A stretch of DNA of 64,000 nt. Source: Brachycybe producta. Taxonomy: Eukaryota; Arthropoda; Diplopoda; Playtdesmida; Andrognathidae. Below, piece by piece: positions 43,901-53,699 of this stretch. The stretch lies in assembly GCA_036925085.1 (NCBI GenBank), contig JAUPFP010000014.1, positions 2,049,501 through 2,113,500 on the forward strand. The letters are read 5' to 3'. The notes under the pieces are model-generated. The model saw only the letters and a program-made list of their open reading frames with translations, did not search any database and was not told where the DNA came from. The stretch's first letter is position 1. Each line of letters starts with the position of its first letter. The translations under genes were made by a program, and so were the position numbers.

Positions 43901-44685
43901 AAGTTGATTTTTCATTCTTGTAACTCTTACAAATCTTGTAACCCTTAACTTCAACCATAAGAAGTCCAATTGCTTTATTAGTTGCTATAATAATAACATG
44001 AATTGTGAAAGGGGTATCAAAAAAAAAAGGCCCAAATGAAAATAAAGGTCATGTATTTTGTAATAAAAGGACCCAACACACACTTTTCTTTGTGTACTTG
44101 TGGAATGAAGGGGGTTGTGGTGTGACCCCTTTGATTCTTGTCCTGTGTCAGTGAGAGGAACATTTTAGAGAAAAAGGGGTTGACCTTTTTTTTAAAAAAT
44201 ATTTTCAATAGGAAATGAAAGGAGAGAAGTGAGGATAGGGGGGAGAGGGTAAAGATAGGGGTAAAAAGAAGGGTTTTTTTTAAAAGTGTGGCTATAAGGG
44301 GGTAAGACATATATAAAAGAAAAAGGGGGGAAATCTCATGTTGATCTCATAGTTTCATTGAGATGTTCACTATCTGCTTGCTTTGACCTCAAGTGAACTC
44401 TTTTTTCAGAAAGTCTTGCCCCCCCCCCCCCTCAATCTTGTTGACCTTCTCCTTCTCTCCCCTTTATTTCCCCTTTTTTACATATGGAAACAAGTAAAAG
44501 GGTTAAAGAGTAGACTAGCGAAAGGGGTCATGCTCGGTCACGAGCCCTTTTTTTTTGTATAACACATGATTTCTATTTAGGGTTAAATCGAAGTTCACAA
44601 AGGGTTTTTTTAAAGTTATTTCATTGTAAAGGGGAAAATCTTATATAAAAAAGCAACCTTTATGAAAGTATTTTATTGGTTTGGT
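43901..44685. other. Intergenic stretch, nothing coding
   Basis: C-run near 44420-44432. Minus-strand 97-codon frame at 44017-44310 has no recognisable signature. Confidence 0.4.
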
Positions 44686-44687
44686 TG

Positions 44688-44858
44688 AAACTAGAAGAGT
44701 TAAATGAAGGTACATGTTTTATTTTTATGATGTCATTATTTAAAATAAGGATAAATCTAAATTTCAAACTGAACTATAAATTTATAAAATGTTTATTTTG
44801 GAAGATCTTTCCATGAAAAAACTTTTAACATAATCTTTTACTATTCTAGTTTTGAAAA
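44688..44858. mobile_element. Family A MITE, diverged copy A15
   Basis: GGTTGAAACTAGAAGAGTTAA; AAATGTTTATTTTGGAAGATC; TTTTACTATTCTAGTTTTGAAA. Confidence 0.6.
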
Positions 44859-45064
44859 CAATTTTAATTTTTTCGTAATGTTGTTTCTAAAAAAAAAACG
44901 TTCACTTGACGTTTTTGCATCCAGATTTTACAAAAAAACATCTATGGAGCATAGGATGGATGCCACAGCAGCGGGACAAAACAAATATCTATAGAGCCAC
45001 CTTAAAATGGTAGAGCGAATGTGGTTTTCTCACTTAAATTGGCCTAACATGATGAACCAAACCA

Positions 45065-45526
45065 TAATAGTGAAAAGGCGGGGCCACATTTGTTCTGTAA
45101 TTGTATTGAATTCTTTTTCTCCTAATAATTGTCCAACTAAAGCCTGGGACACACTAGGTTTCCAACGTTGTAGCCATATTTGTCTCCAAGATTTGCGCCC
45201 AGCATTTGTCAGTTGGACACTTGCACGTTCACAGTTGATGAACCAGTCAGACCATGTGTCCAACGTTGGAGCAAACATAGGAAATCTTTGACACGGGACA
45301 ATGGAAACTGAGACCTGCCCGAATGCCTTCCGACACTCGACATCCATCTCAGGGCCACCCTGTGTGTGTGTGTGGCAAACTATTATTCGTCCAGCATTGG
45401 ATAGTGTGTCCCAGGCATAATAGAAATGCATTAACACATTTCTCCATAGTAAACTGTTATTTTTCAACAGTTGAAAATTTCACTGAGCTCCAGATTTTCA
45501 TCTCAGTGGAAACAAGGCCTTAAAAA
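45065..45526. mobile_element. PIF/Harbinger-like MITE, copy F2, split by an insertion
   Basis: GTGAAAAGGCGGGGCCACATT then TGTTCTGTAATTG (about 45070-45105) and TTTTTCAACAGTTGAAAATTTC, then CAGTGGAAACAAGGCCTTA (about 45459-45525) match the middle and right end of F1, including the terminal GGCC and following TTA. The left terminus is unclear. Another MITE (45141-45417) sits in the middle. Confidence 0.55.
45138..45420. mobile_element. Nested MITE with GCCTGGGACACACTA ends
   Basis: Element 45141-45417 (277 bp), ends AGCCTGGGACACACTAGG and ATAGTGTGTCCCAGGCA, flanked on both sides by TAA (45138-45140, 45418-45420). A 3-bp TAA duplication suits PIF/Harbinger. Inside, CCAACGTTG and TTGGACAC motifs recur. 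The minus-strand 145-codon frame over it (45030-45467) crosses both elements and is not a gene. A TG microsatellite is at 45360-45374. Confidence 0.7.
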
Positions 45527-45539
45527 GTTTGAACTTTAG

Positions 45540-46639
45540 TTAGAGATAAGAGCGAAATTTTAACTTTGAATGTGACGTCATTATTGAGGCCAGTGGTGCA
45601 CAGTGGTGTACCCCTTACCCTCTCTCTCTCTCTCTCTCTGTCTATTTTTCCTATGGCACACCTCCTAATTCCCTCTCTCTATCTATCTATCTATCTATCT
45701 ATCTGCTTTACTTGATTTGCAACTCTTTTTTTTCTGTTGTCTTTTTAACCTGGAGTTTCCAGGTGACCGCGGAAAAAAGGAGGATTTTTTTTTCTCTCTC
45801 ACTTCTTTTAAGCTTGTTTTTTGAGGGTGGGAAGAACAACTTCTAATCGCCTTCATGACCCACACTTTTTTTTGGTGCGTTTTTTTTTTACAGAAACAAC
45901 CAACAAAAATATACCAAAAAAAAAAACTTGTGTATTTTAAAACATGAAGATTCTCTTTTATATGGAATGAGAAAATGACAAGAATGATGATGATGATGAA
46001 CATCTTTTCGGTGTGTGTGTTTCTTCCTCCCCCCCCTCCCTCCTTTTGAGCTTGAACTTTCAACATACAGCCAAAAGCCTTTTTTTTTTTGCTTCTATTT
46101 TCTCCTCTAATGCGACGAAATGCACCTCAAAACCCCTCTCTGTAGTTAGCCCTACTTTGAAAGTTTAGAAGTTTTGAAAAAGATAAGTGATGGGATTTGC
46201 TATTAACTTTTTTGTCAATAACATTTGCTTTTTGAGCATTTTTTTTTCTATTAACATCATGATAATATTGTTGCTAACTTTGTTGCTAACTTTGTTGCTA
46301 ACATTTTGCGACCTGCTCTCTGGAGGCAGTGCTTGACAGTGTTTTATAAGCTGCACTTGGTCTTTTATGTTCCTCTGCCATAGGTCCATTGGGCTGCTAG
46401 CAGAGTACTTTTGTAATTGTAATTGGCCTGATCATGTTGTTAACAAAATGTTACTAGCAAGTTATTTCTGTTGTAAACACTGTTAATAACATTGTACTCG
46501 TGGATCAGTTGCCTGCAGACATGCCAGACATGCTACCAACATTTTTGTCAAAAACATTTACCAAAACAGTCCAAAAAAAATTGTTAATTATCGTTATCTG
46601 TTATTAACATTTTGTTACTAACAATGTTTTTGCAATCAT
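45540..46639. other. Intergenic stretch with microsatellites
   Basis: CT tract 45622-45640, (TATC)n at 45680-45703, GAT at 45984-45998, C-run near 46029. AACTTTGTTGCT occurs in tandem at 46272-46306. No gene. Confidence 0.45.
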
Positions 46640-47036
46640 TGCCTCGTTTCGACTAAAAAAAAATTAACTTCAGTTAGATTAACCAAGGTTATATAGTTAA
46701 CTGCAGGACAAGCTAAAAGTGGTACTTTTGTGTGTTTTGCATTTTTAAGGCTTTTTATATTTTGTGAAATTCTCATTCCTCATTCAGTCAAAAATTGAGT
46801 GCTCTCACTATCCGCCATTGTTGTTTCTAGGCTAAATTTGTTTAAAGACAAGAAGTTATGTATTTAACCATTCAGTAATGTGATTAACCACAATGAACAT
46901 TAATGCAGTTGAGTTAAATCCGCTGTTCAGAATTTTAACCATTGTTAATGGTTATTAACCACATTCATTTTCACTAGAAAATTAACTGTGGTTAACTTTT
47001 TAACTACAGTTAATTTTTGTAGTGGAAACAAGGTAT
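46640..47036. mobile_element. Inverted-repeat element rich in TTAACNNNAGTTAA
   Basis: GCCTCGTTTCGACTAAAAAAA then ATTAACTTCAGTTAGATTAA at the left; TTAACTACAGTTAATTTTTG then TAGTGGAAACAAGGTA at the right, an inverted pair. Interior holds repeated TTAACCA/TGGTTAA motifs. The right terminus recurs at about 47130-47170 (TTAACTACAGTTAACTTTTG, TAGTGGAAACGAGGTA) inside a family A copy. Confidence 0.55.
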
Positions 47037-47054
47037 ATAAAGAGAAATTCAAAG

Positions 47055-47285
47055 TCTGTTAGAAACTAGAACGGGTAGCTGGTTAATGTAACCATGTTAG
47101 TTTCTGCTAGAAAATTAATTGTGGTTAATTTTTTAACTACAGTTAACTTTTGTAGTGGAAACGAGGTATTTAGTGGTTGCTTTCTTCTGAAAATGGAGTT
47201 TTCATAAAGTAGGCCTAATTTCAGAATGTGAACTTTTCAGCCACATTCATTTATACTTTTCTAGTTTTTAACAGACTTTCAATTT
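47055..47285. mobile_element. Family A MITE split by another element
   Basis: Left end GTTAGAAACTAGAACGGGTA at 47060, right end ATACTTTTCTAGTTTTTAACAG at about 47268. Between them is a fragment of the TTAAC-rich element described just upstream (about 47085-47172), indicating nesting. Confidence 0.5.
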
Positions 47286-47833
47286 CTGCTTGAAGTTTCT
47301 TCTAATTTTCACTGAGGAGCTTATGAAACTTTACCAACTTTTGCTGAAATTTTCTTTTAAAAAAACCCTCCTTTTCTCTTTTGTTGAAATTTTGACCAAT
47401 TTTTTTTTGTTTTTTACTTCTTAATTTTCCTTTTGACTTTTTTTTTTCTCGTCAGTTTTGCCCTCTCCCCACCTCCCCTTCTCTCCTCTCCAATGAATAT
47501 TAGTCAGAAGCAGCAAAAAATATGTCGGTTAAAAGTTGTTACTACATCCGGTTAAGTGGCCTGCATTCAACATCTCACATTCATTATCATTATCATTATG
47601 ATCATCCCAGCAAATTTAGAAGAACAGTTTTTTCTTCTTCTTCTAACATTGAATATATAATGAAATTATACCTTGACCTGACTCTCATCCATTTCTTATT
47701 ATTATTTATTATTCACTATAATATAAAAGTCACTTTTGTTGTTTGCTTTTTATTGTTGTCTTTGTAATTTTAAATTATTTACAATCCGCCATTTTTACTT
47801 TTTTTTGTTGGTCACCCATTTGGTTTATTTGTA
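47286..47833. other. T-rich stretch, nothing coding
   Basis: No supported gene; ATTATC microsatellite near 47580-47600. Confidence 0.45.
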
Positions 47834-48920
47834 ATACCTACCTAATACACACACCTGATAATTTAAATGTATTTAAATAATAAACGTGTTCTACAGAGCC
47901 CTGTGAAAGCCAATCAATCAATATGTCGAATTTAATTTAATTCAGTTAATTATCTGAAAATATTGAGTTAATACTTAAATATAATCAGATAAACTATTGA
48001 CATTAAAATATTGATTTAGTATTTAAATTTAATATATTAATAATTAAAGTCAATTTTTATTTGATTCATGTCCTTAAGAGGGTGTTTGGTAAAAAACAAG
48101 ACATGCATATTTTTGACGGTTGTGGACTGCGTCGACTTTGAAGTGTAGGTGAGGCTCAGCAGTTGACGAAGAAAAAGATTCGTCATAGAGACCCTTGAGT
48201 GAGGGTTGTTCTATTTCCAAACAGGAGGAGTGCACGTTGGTCTTTTTAAAAAAAAGGAGGAGCACACAAATTGCCAGCGCCCCAATTCGTGGCTGAAAAC
48301 ACTCTGAAAACACGCTGATTGATTGTTTTTCTTCTAGAATTCTTATGATAGTTCTGGTATGTAAACTGCTCCTCCTGATCAATGATAATCGATTTTGAAA
48401 ACTGTTTTCAATACTTCAATAATACGAAATACAAATCAAAGAAATTTTTTAAATCAAAATAGCTTAGAAATAAACTTTTTATCGATCGTTTTATTTTGAT
48501 TTATTTGCATTGAAAATACATGGGACATTTATTTAACAATCAATAAAAAGTTTATTTATGATTTTTTTTTAATCAAAATCGTTTCATATTGATTTCGTAT
48601 CATTGAAGTATTGGAAACAGTTTTCAAAATCGAATATCATTGATCAGGAGGAGCAGTTAACGTACCAGAACTATCAAACGAATTCTAGAAAAAACAACCA
48701 ATCGGCGTGTTTTTCATATTTTCATTGAGAAGCGAGAAGTCATAGAGATAGTGCTTTCCACCTGTATCAACTACTCATACCGCCTACAGGCAAAATAATC
48801 GACTCGTCGTATATGCATGTCTACTTTTTTACCAAACACCCTCTTAACTGGATTCCGTATAATTCAACCTAAACACATTTCATTTGATTTCATTTAACTC
48901 ATGTGTGTACAACGTATTAT
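47834..48920. repeat. Family B MITE B4, interrupted by a TTAA element
   Basis: Left part 47834-48077 (TACCTACCTAATACACAC, ACAGAGCCCTGTGAAAGCC, AATATGTCGAATT, TTCATGTCC) and right part 48844-48920 (CTGGATTCCGTATAATTC, AACTCATGTGTGTACAACG). Removing 48078-48847 restores the usual family B junction CCTTAACTGG. B4 abuts B5 head to tail at about 48920. Confidence 0.85.
48074..48847. mobile_element. 766-bp TTAA-flanked element (piggyBac-type non-autonomous)
   Basis: Element 48078-48843 with inverted ends GAGGGTGTTTGGTAAAAAA and TTTTTTACCAAACACCCTC, flanked by TTAA on both sides (48074-48077, 48844-48847). TIR pairing continues inward through GACATGCATAT. A second, longer inverted pair lies inside (about 48295-48430 against 48590-48715; landmarks ATCAGGAGGAGCAGTT, CAGTTTTCAAAATCGA, AACCAATCGGCGTGTTTT). 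TTAA duplication is the hallmark of piggyBac, also used by Kolobok and some others. No transposase frame; the 102-codon minus frame inside has no signature. Confidence 0.85.
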
Positions 48921-49222
48921 ACCTAGTACACACACCTGATAATTTAAATGCATTTAAATTATAAATATGTTCTACAGAGCCCCCTGTGAAGAGCAATCAA
49001 TCAATATGTCGAATTCAGTTTATTCAGTTAATAATCTGAAAATATTGAGTTAATACTTAAATATATAAACTATTGACATTAAAATATTGATTTAGTATTT
49101 CAATTTTTAAAATATTAATAAAGTGAATTTTTATTTGGTTCATGTCCTTAACTGGATTCCGTATAATTTCACCTAAACACATTTAATTTGAATTCATTTA
49201 ACTCATGACGTGTGTACACGAG
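48921..49222. repeat. Family B MITE, copy B5
   Basis: TACCTAGTACACACACC, then ACAGAGCCCCCTGTGAAG, CATGTCCTTAACTGGATTCC and GTGTGTACACGAGGTATAA. An intact reference for the region interrupted in B4. Confidence 0.8.
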
Positions 49223-49226
49223 GTAT

Positions 49227-49665
49227 AAGGATGAGCCACACAGATAAAGAGCTAAACCATCAAAATAAGAGCTAAAATATTTTATTAACTATACTGATCA
49301 CCAAACTAAACATTAATTAAAAACTAGAAACTAGAACGGGTAGCCAGAATCACTCAAATGGTATTTTTTTATGTTAATATCTTTTAAAATAAACTTTTCC
49401 AGGCTCAGTAATTCAAAATATTGTCTGCTTAAAATCGGGTAATTATTAAACTGTCTTGAAAAAAAAGCTTCTTTTAAAAGATATCAACATTAAATTACTC
49501 TCTGAAGTGATTCGGTTACCCTTCTAGTTTCTAAAACACTTTTCAAACTGACATTTGACTTCATAATTTTCTTTTAATTTCGCATCGAAAAGAATATTCA
49601 GATTTCTATTTTCATTGTTTCTTCTTCATTTGCATGTTTTGCAATGGCTACTTGTTTAGTTTTGG
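49227..49665. mobile_element. Family A MITE A17 with GAGCTAAA flank
   Basis: Family A core at 49322-49535: AACTAGAAACTAGAACGGGTA; CTTTTAAAATAAACTTTTCC; GGTTACCCTTCTAGTTTCTA. Before it, AGAGCTAAACC and AGAGCTAAAAT (49239-49276) are inverted versions of the TTTAGCTCT unit in the following array. Confidence 0.6.
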
Positions 49666-50140
49666 CTCTTTAGGGTGCCGGTTTAGCTCTTGGACAGTTT
49701 AGCTCTTGAACAGTTTAGCTCTTGGACAGTTTAGCTCTCGGGCAGTTTAGCTCTCGGACAGTTTGGCTCTTGGACAGTTTGGCTCTTGGACAGTTTGGTT
49801 CTCGGACAGTTTATCTCTCGGACAGTTTATCTCTCGGACAGTTTAGCTCTCGGACAGTTTAGCTCTCGGACAGTTTAGCTCTCGGACAGTTTAGCTCTCG
49901 GACAGTTTAGCTCTCGGACAGTTTAGCTCTCGGACAGTTTAGTTCTTGGACAGTTTAGCTCTAGGACAGTTTAGCTCTCGGACAGTTTAGCTCTTCACTT
50001 GTTTAGCTATTTTCTGGTTTAGCTCTTGTATTGCTGTCTATGACATAAGATAAGAGCTTTGAAACCTTAGCTCTTCTATAGTTTGAAACCCCATCCAGTT
50101 TTAGCTGTTGTTCATTTTAGCTCTGATTCCTTATTGACCC
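49666..50140. repeat. 16-bp tandem array, about 20 units
   Basis: Unit GGACAGTTTAGCTCTC (16 bp), tight from about 49690 to 49995 with variants TTGGCTCT, TTATCTCT. Beyond the array, looser TTTAGCTCT motifs continue to about 50125. Confidence 0.9.
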
Positions 50141-51236
50141 TTGATATAGCATTGTTAAATTTATTTTGTAATTGAACTGGTTTTAAGTAAAAAAAAAAAA
50201 GTTCCAAAAATAGTTAGAAATCCCATTTAAAATTGAGGGTCTTTTTTTATTTATAAAAAAAAAACAGGGTTCAGAGAGTAAAAAAGAGGGATTTTTTTTT
50301 CTTTTTCTGGGATTCGAAACCCAGACTTTTAATACAAATCTGTGGTTATATTATGGTAAAACTAGTTTTTTTTTTTGCTCTCTTATTCTAAAAAAGGGGC
50401 TTTTTGATGATCATCTCTCTCATATTGGAAATTTATGAGATATAAGGGCCCCCTCCCCTCCCCTTTCCCCTCCTTATATAACAGGTTGTGAGGGGGTCCT
50501 AATATGAGCTTTCCACTCCAGAGTATTTACTAGACACTTATGTATAAAGAGGGAAGGATGGATAACTCTGGATTCTTTTTATAAAAAAAAAAGAACCCAG
50601 AGTTCTGACCCAGAGTTTTATAAGGGGAGAAAAAAAATATTTTTAGCTCATAAAGTTCAAAGGTTTATGGGTTAAAGTTTACCTTTTTATAACTGGATTT
50701 TTTTTCTTCATATATGTGATATGAAAAGAGGGAGGATGGGAGAAGGAGGAGGAGGAGGAGGAGGAGGAGGGGGGAAATGGGCCCCGAATTGAGCTCACTT
50801 TTGGACATCCACCCCCCCAATTCCTTATTGAATTACTATGAAGAATGAGGAGGAGGAGGAAGAGGGTATAAGTTTTTATTTAAGGATATATTGATGGGGG
50901 GGAGGGGGGTTAAGGGAAAGAAGAAGAGGTTTGAAAATTTCATCTGGATTTTTAGTAAAAGTTTACACGGAACATAAATTTGAAGAAGAAGAAGAAAAAA
51001 AAAGTTGAAATTAGAGAAAAAGAAGTGAAAATTGAATTGAAAAATAGGCAAAAATGAAGAAAAGAATACTTTTTATTTTTCTCAAAAAAAGTTTAGATTT
51101 CAGAAAATAAAAGAGAAAACTGTTCACACTGTCATAAATTCAATGTCTGGCTTTTAAAGCAATTTATTTATTTATTGTAAAATTTGTCTCTCAAAATTCT
51201 TTGTTATTTTTTTTTCTGTATTTTAGGAGTAAAATT
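50141..51236. other. Low-complexity stretch, nothing coding
   Basis: Many A/T-runs; GGA tract at 50738-50770; GAGGAGG near 50848. No gene seen. Confidence 0.45.
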
Positions 51237-51239
51237 AAG

Positions 51240-51706
51240 AAAGTGTTTTTAGTAGCTAGAAGGGTAACGAAATTCTCATATTGATATCTTTCAAAATAAG
51301 CTTTTTATTTGAATTGAAACTGGTACAAAAAAATTACTCTTGCAAGCAGCCAAGAAGGCCTGTGGCAGAGAGACAAAAAAGTCCAATCAGGAGTAAAATT
51401 AAGAGAAACTTTGAAAGTGTTTTTAGTAACTAGAAGGGTAAAGAAATTTTCACGTTGATATCTTTCAAAATAAGCTTTTTATTTGAATTGAAACTTGTAC
51501 AAAAAAATGACTCTTGCAAGCAGCCAAGAAGGCCTGTGGCAGAGAGACAAAAAAAAAAGTCCAATTTGCAGCACGGCGAAAGAATGCATACATGATACAC
51601 CTTTAAAATTTTCGTCTTATAAAAAGTTTATTTTGAAATATATCATCATCATGAAAATTATTACTCTTTTAAATAATTGAGCTACCCTTCTAGTTTCCAA
51701 AAAAAA
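51240..51706. mobile_element. Family A MITE A18 with internal tandem duplication
   Basis: The left half (AGTAGCTAGAAGGGTAACG, CTTTCAAAATAAGCTTTTTAT, CTTGCAAGCAGCCAAGAAGG, CAGAGAGACAAAAAA) is present twice (about 51245-51380 and 51418-51556), followed by one right half (AAAAGTTTATTTTGAAATAT, GAGCTACCCTTCTAGTTTCC). Confidence 0.7.
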
Positions 51707-51784
51707 CTTTCTAGTTTCTTATCATTTTTGCTTCTGAAAGACAGAATAATCAGAATTTGAAAATCAACTTTTCCTGATTTCTTC

Positions 51785-52163
51785 TAGCCTCTAAGCAGTC
51801 TCAGTGATTAAAAAAAGCCCGGCATAATTATTTTTGCATTGTTTTGTTATAGAATTAATATCAAAGTAAATGTTTCTCAATCTGTGGCCCAACTACCAAT
51901 TATGAAGCAATTATCATCATCATCATTAGAGCAACTGAAATTATGCTTTTTTTTCTAATAAAAAAGGCTGGTTAGAGGCTAGATGTCTGGTTATTATCAG
52001 TTATCAACTATAGTTCTAGCCTCTAATCAGGGGTTATTGATAGAAAAAAAAAAACTAATTGTTGGTTGGATCTTAAACGTGGAAATGTTACTTCACAATT
52101 GGCTCTTAGGGCCACAGATTGAGAAACATTTGCTTGATATTTTGCATAAAAATCCGAGCCCTA
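51785..52163. mobile_element. Family C MITE, copy C10
   Basis: Degraded left end, then TTTCTCAATCTGTGGCCC, central stem GGTTAGAGGCTAGATGTC / TAGCCTCTAATC, right arm GGGCCACAGATTGAGAAAC and end GCATAAAAATCCGAGCCCTA. Confidence 0.65.
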
Positions 52164-52255
52164 TAGTTCTAACAATTTATAAATAAAGGGGAAGTCACGT
52201 GATAATGTTAAGACACACACAACCCACTTTCTTTCTCTCTCTCTAGCAGTGTGCT

Positions 52256-52557
52256 GTTATAACTAGGGCTAGGATTTATATGTTAAATCAAGCCAATGTT
52301 TCTCAATGTGTGGCCCAAGTGCCAATTGTGAAGTAATCATCATCATTAGATCAACTGCAATTATGGCTTTTTCTAATCAAATACACTGGTTAGAGGCTAG
52401 ACGTCCAGTTACTATCAGTTAACTAGAGTTCTAGCCTCTAACCAGTGTTTTTGAATAAAAAAAACCCATAATTGTTGATTTTCACAATTGGCTCTTGGGC
52501 CACAGATTGAGAAACATTTGCTTGATATTGCATAAAAATCCGAGCCCTGGTTATAAC
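52256..52557. mobile_element. Family C hAT-like MITE C11 with perfect 8-bp target duplication
   Basis: Element 52264-52549 (286 bp) starts TAGGGCTAGGATTTATATG and ends CATAAAAATCCGAGCCCTG, i.e. YAGGG termini. GTTATAAC flanks it on both sides (52256-52263, 52550-52557). An 8-bp duplication and YAGGG ends are hallmarks of the hAT superfamily. The body is a long palindrome with the stem GGTTAGAGGCTAGACG/TCTAGCCTCTAACC. No coding capacity. Confidence 0.9.
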
Positions 52558-52559
52558 AA

Positions 52560-53130
52560 TGCACTGCTACGTAAATCCATGCGTTCTGTTTGCAAGCATT
52601 TTTTTATATATATATATATATTTATGTTTAATAAATATAAATAATAATTTCATAATAATCACTTCCTCATTGTCAAGGTCCGTAAAGAACAAATGAATAT
52701 AAAAAAAGATGTGAACTTGTGAAGAAGAACAAGTAGAAAAAACTAAATTGCCTTCGAGGTCGTTGTACTCTTAACCCAGAGAAACTAGTTCATTCATTTC
52801 CATTCATTCATTCATCCCACGAAATAGTAATACTTATAATAACCTATAGGTGGCAGCACAATACACAAATATGCCGCCATTTTGTATTTTTTTTTCTCCG
52901 GTTGGATACAAAATGGCGACTCTGTGATATGACGTCATGCGTCTCAAATAACAAAATTTATATGAAGCTCATGTCGGGTTAAGACGCCATTTTGTTAACA
53001 TTTCAAATGGTAATTTAAATAATAATTGGAACAAAGATGGCAGGTAAAGCTGTAATTGGCATATAGGTTTTAATTTATGATGGACTATTTGTATCGGTTA
53101 TATTGTAACCGATTAATCACAACTCATTTA
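52560..53130. other. Intergenic stretch with GCCATTTTG/CAAAATGGC motifs
   Basis: GCCGCCATTTTGTAT (about 52873) and ATACAAAATGGCGAC (about 52907) form an inverted pair; ACGCCATTTTG at about 52983 and AAAGATGGCAGG at about 53033 follow. These resemble YY1 sites, common at metazoan promoters. TATGACGTCATGCG (about 52928) is CRE-like and TATAGGTGGCAGCA (about 52846) CTCF-like. A promoter for a plus-strand gene is possible but unproven. Confidence 0.35.
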
Positions 53131-53248
53131 TACGGAAGCCTGATAGGCTCTATAAATTATTTATCAGACTGTCTTTGATCGTCACATACACAGAGATTCA
53201 TCATATCTAAGTATGCTGATGATTATGAGCTTATCGGGCTTCCCTACA
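53130..53248. repeat. Inverted repeat, about 115 bp
   Basis: GGAAGCCTGATAGGCTC at 53135 pairs with GAGCTTATCGGGCTTCC at 53229. Could be a short MITE. Confidence 0.5.
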
Positions 53249-53613
53249 TTTTCATTGTTCAGCAATACAATAGTTTCTTTCTTGGTAGCTATTTTTATTC
53301 ACAGTTCTTTTAAACGCTTTTTAGAATTTGTATAATTAATTTTACTTTACTTTTGTATTTTTCTATTTTTATTTTGAGGACTTTGCATGGATTTTTTTTT
53401 TGTATGTTCGTGACTTTTATTGTGTCGTCTGCTAATCAGCTGAATTTGAACCTTTATAAGTTGCTCACTAGATGGTGCTATGAAAATAAAAATTGTGTTT
53501 GATTGGTATCTGGCACCACTGTTTGCAATTTTGGTTTTTTGCGCTAAACTTCCATTTTTTTTTTAATTTCAAGGCGGCTTTTCTTGTCTCGTTTTTATTT
53601 TTTTGTTCTTCCG

Positions 53614-53699
53614 ATGGAGTCTTTCTATAAAACGTCAGATGAAATCATCATAAAGATATTCATTTATCTTACTCTACGTAATATACTGAGTGTCAAACT
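53614..53699 (+). CDS. Orphan first exon of an F-box protein (partial)
   Basis: ATG at 53614 opens 28 codons plus 2 bases, ending at a near-consensus donor (ACT|GTAAGTA, intron from 53700). The encoded start MESFYKTSDEIIIKIFIYLT and following LRNILSVKL match the first helices of an F-box domain (DEIILKIFxYLxLRDLLxV), which binds SKP1 in SCF ubiquitin ligases. The second half of the motif (usually VCxxW..) must come from a later exon. One weak candidate starts at 53916 after TTCTAG and stays open to 54102, in phase, with Cys and Trp at loosely fitting places, but ends in a GA microsatellite. No further exons recognised before the SLC22 gene, so this may be an intact gene with a long intron, a chance match, or a relic. 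Confidence 0.45.

Noticed and set aside
45030..45467. 145-codon minus-strand frame
   Set aside because: It crosses the boundaries of two nested MITEs and includes a TG microsatellite; no family signature.
48074..48382. 102-codon minus-strand frame as a transposase
   Set aside because: It starts inside the arm of the TTAA element and has no DDE-like or other transposase motif.
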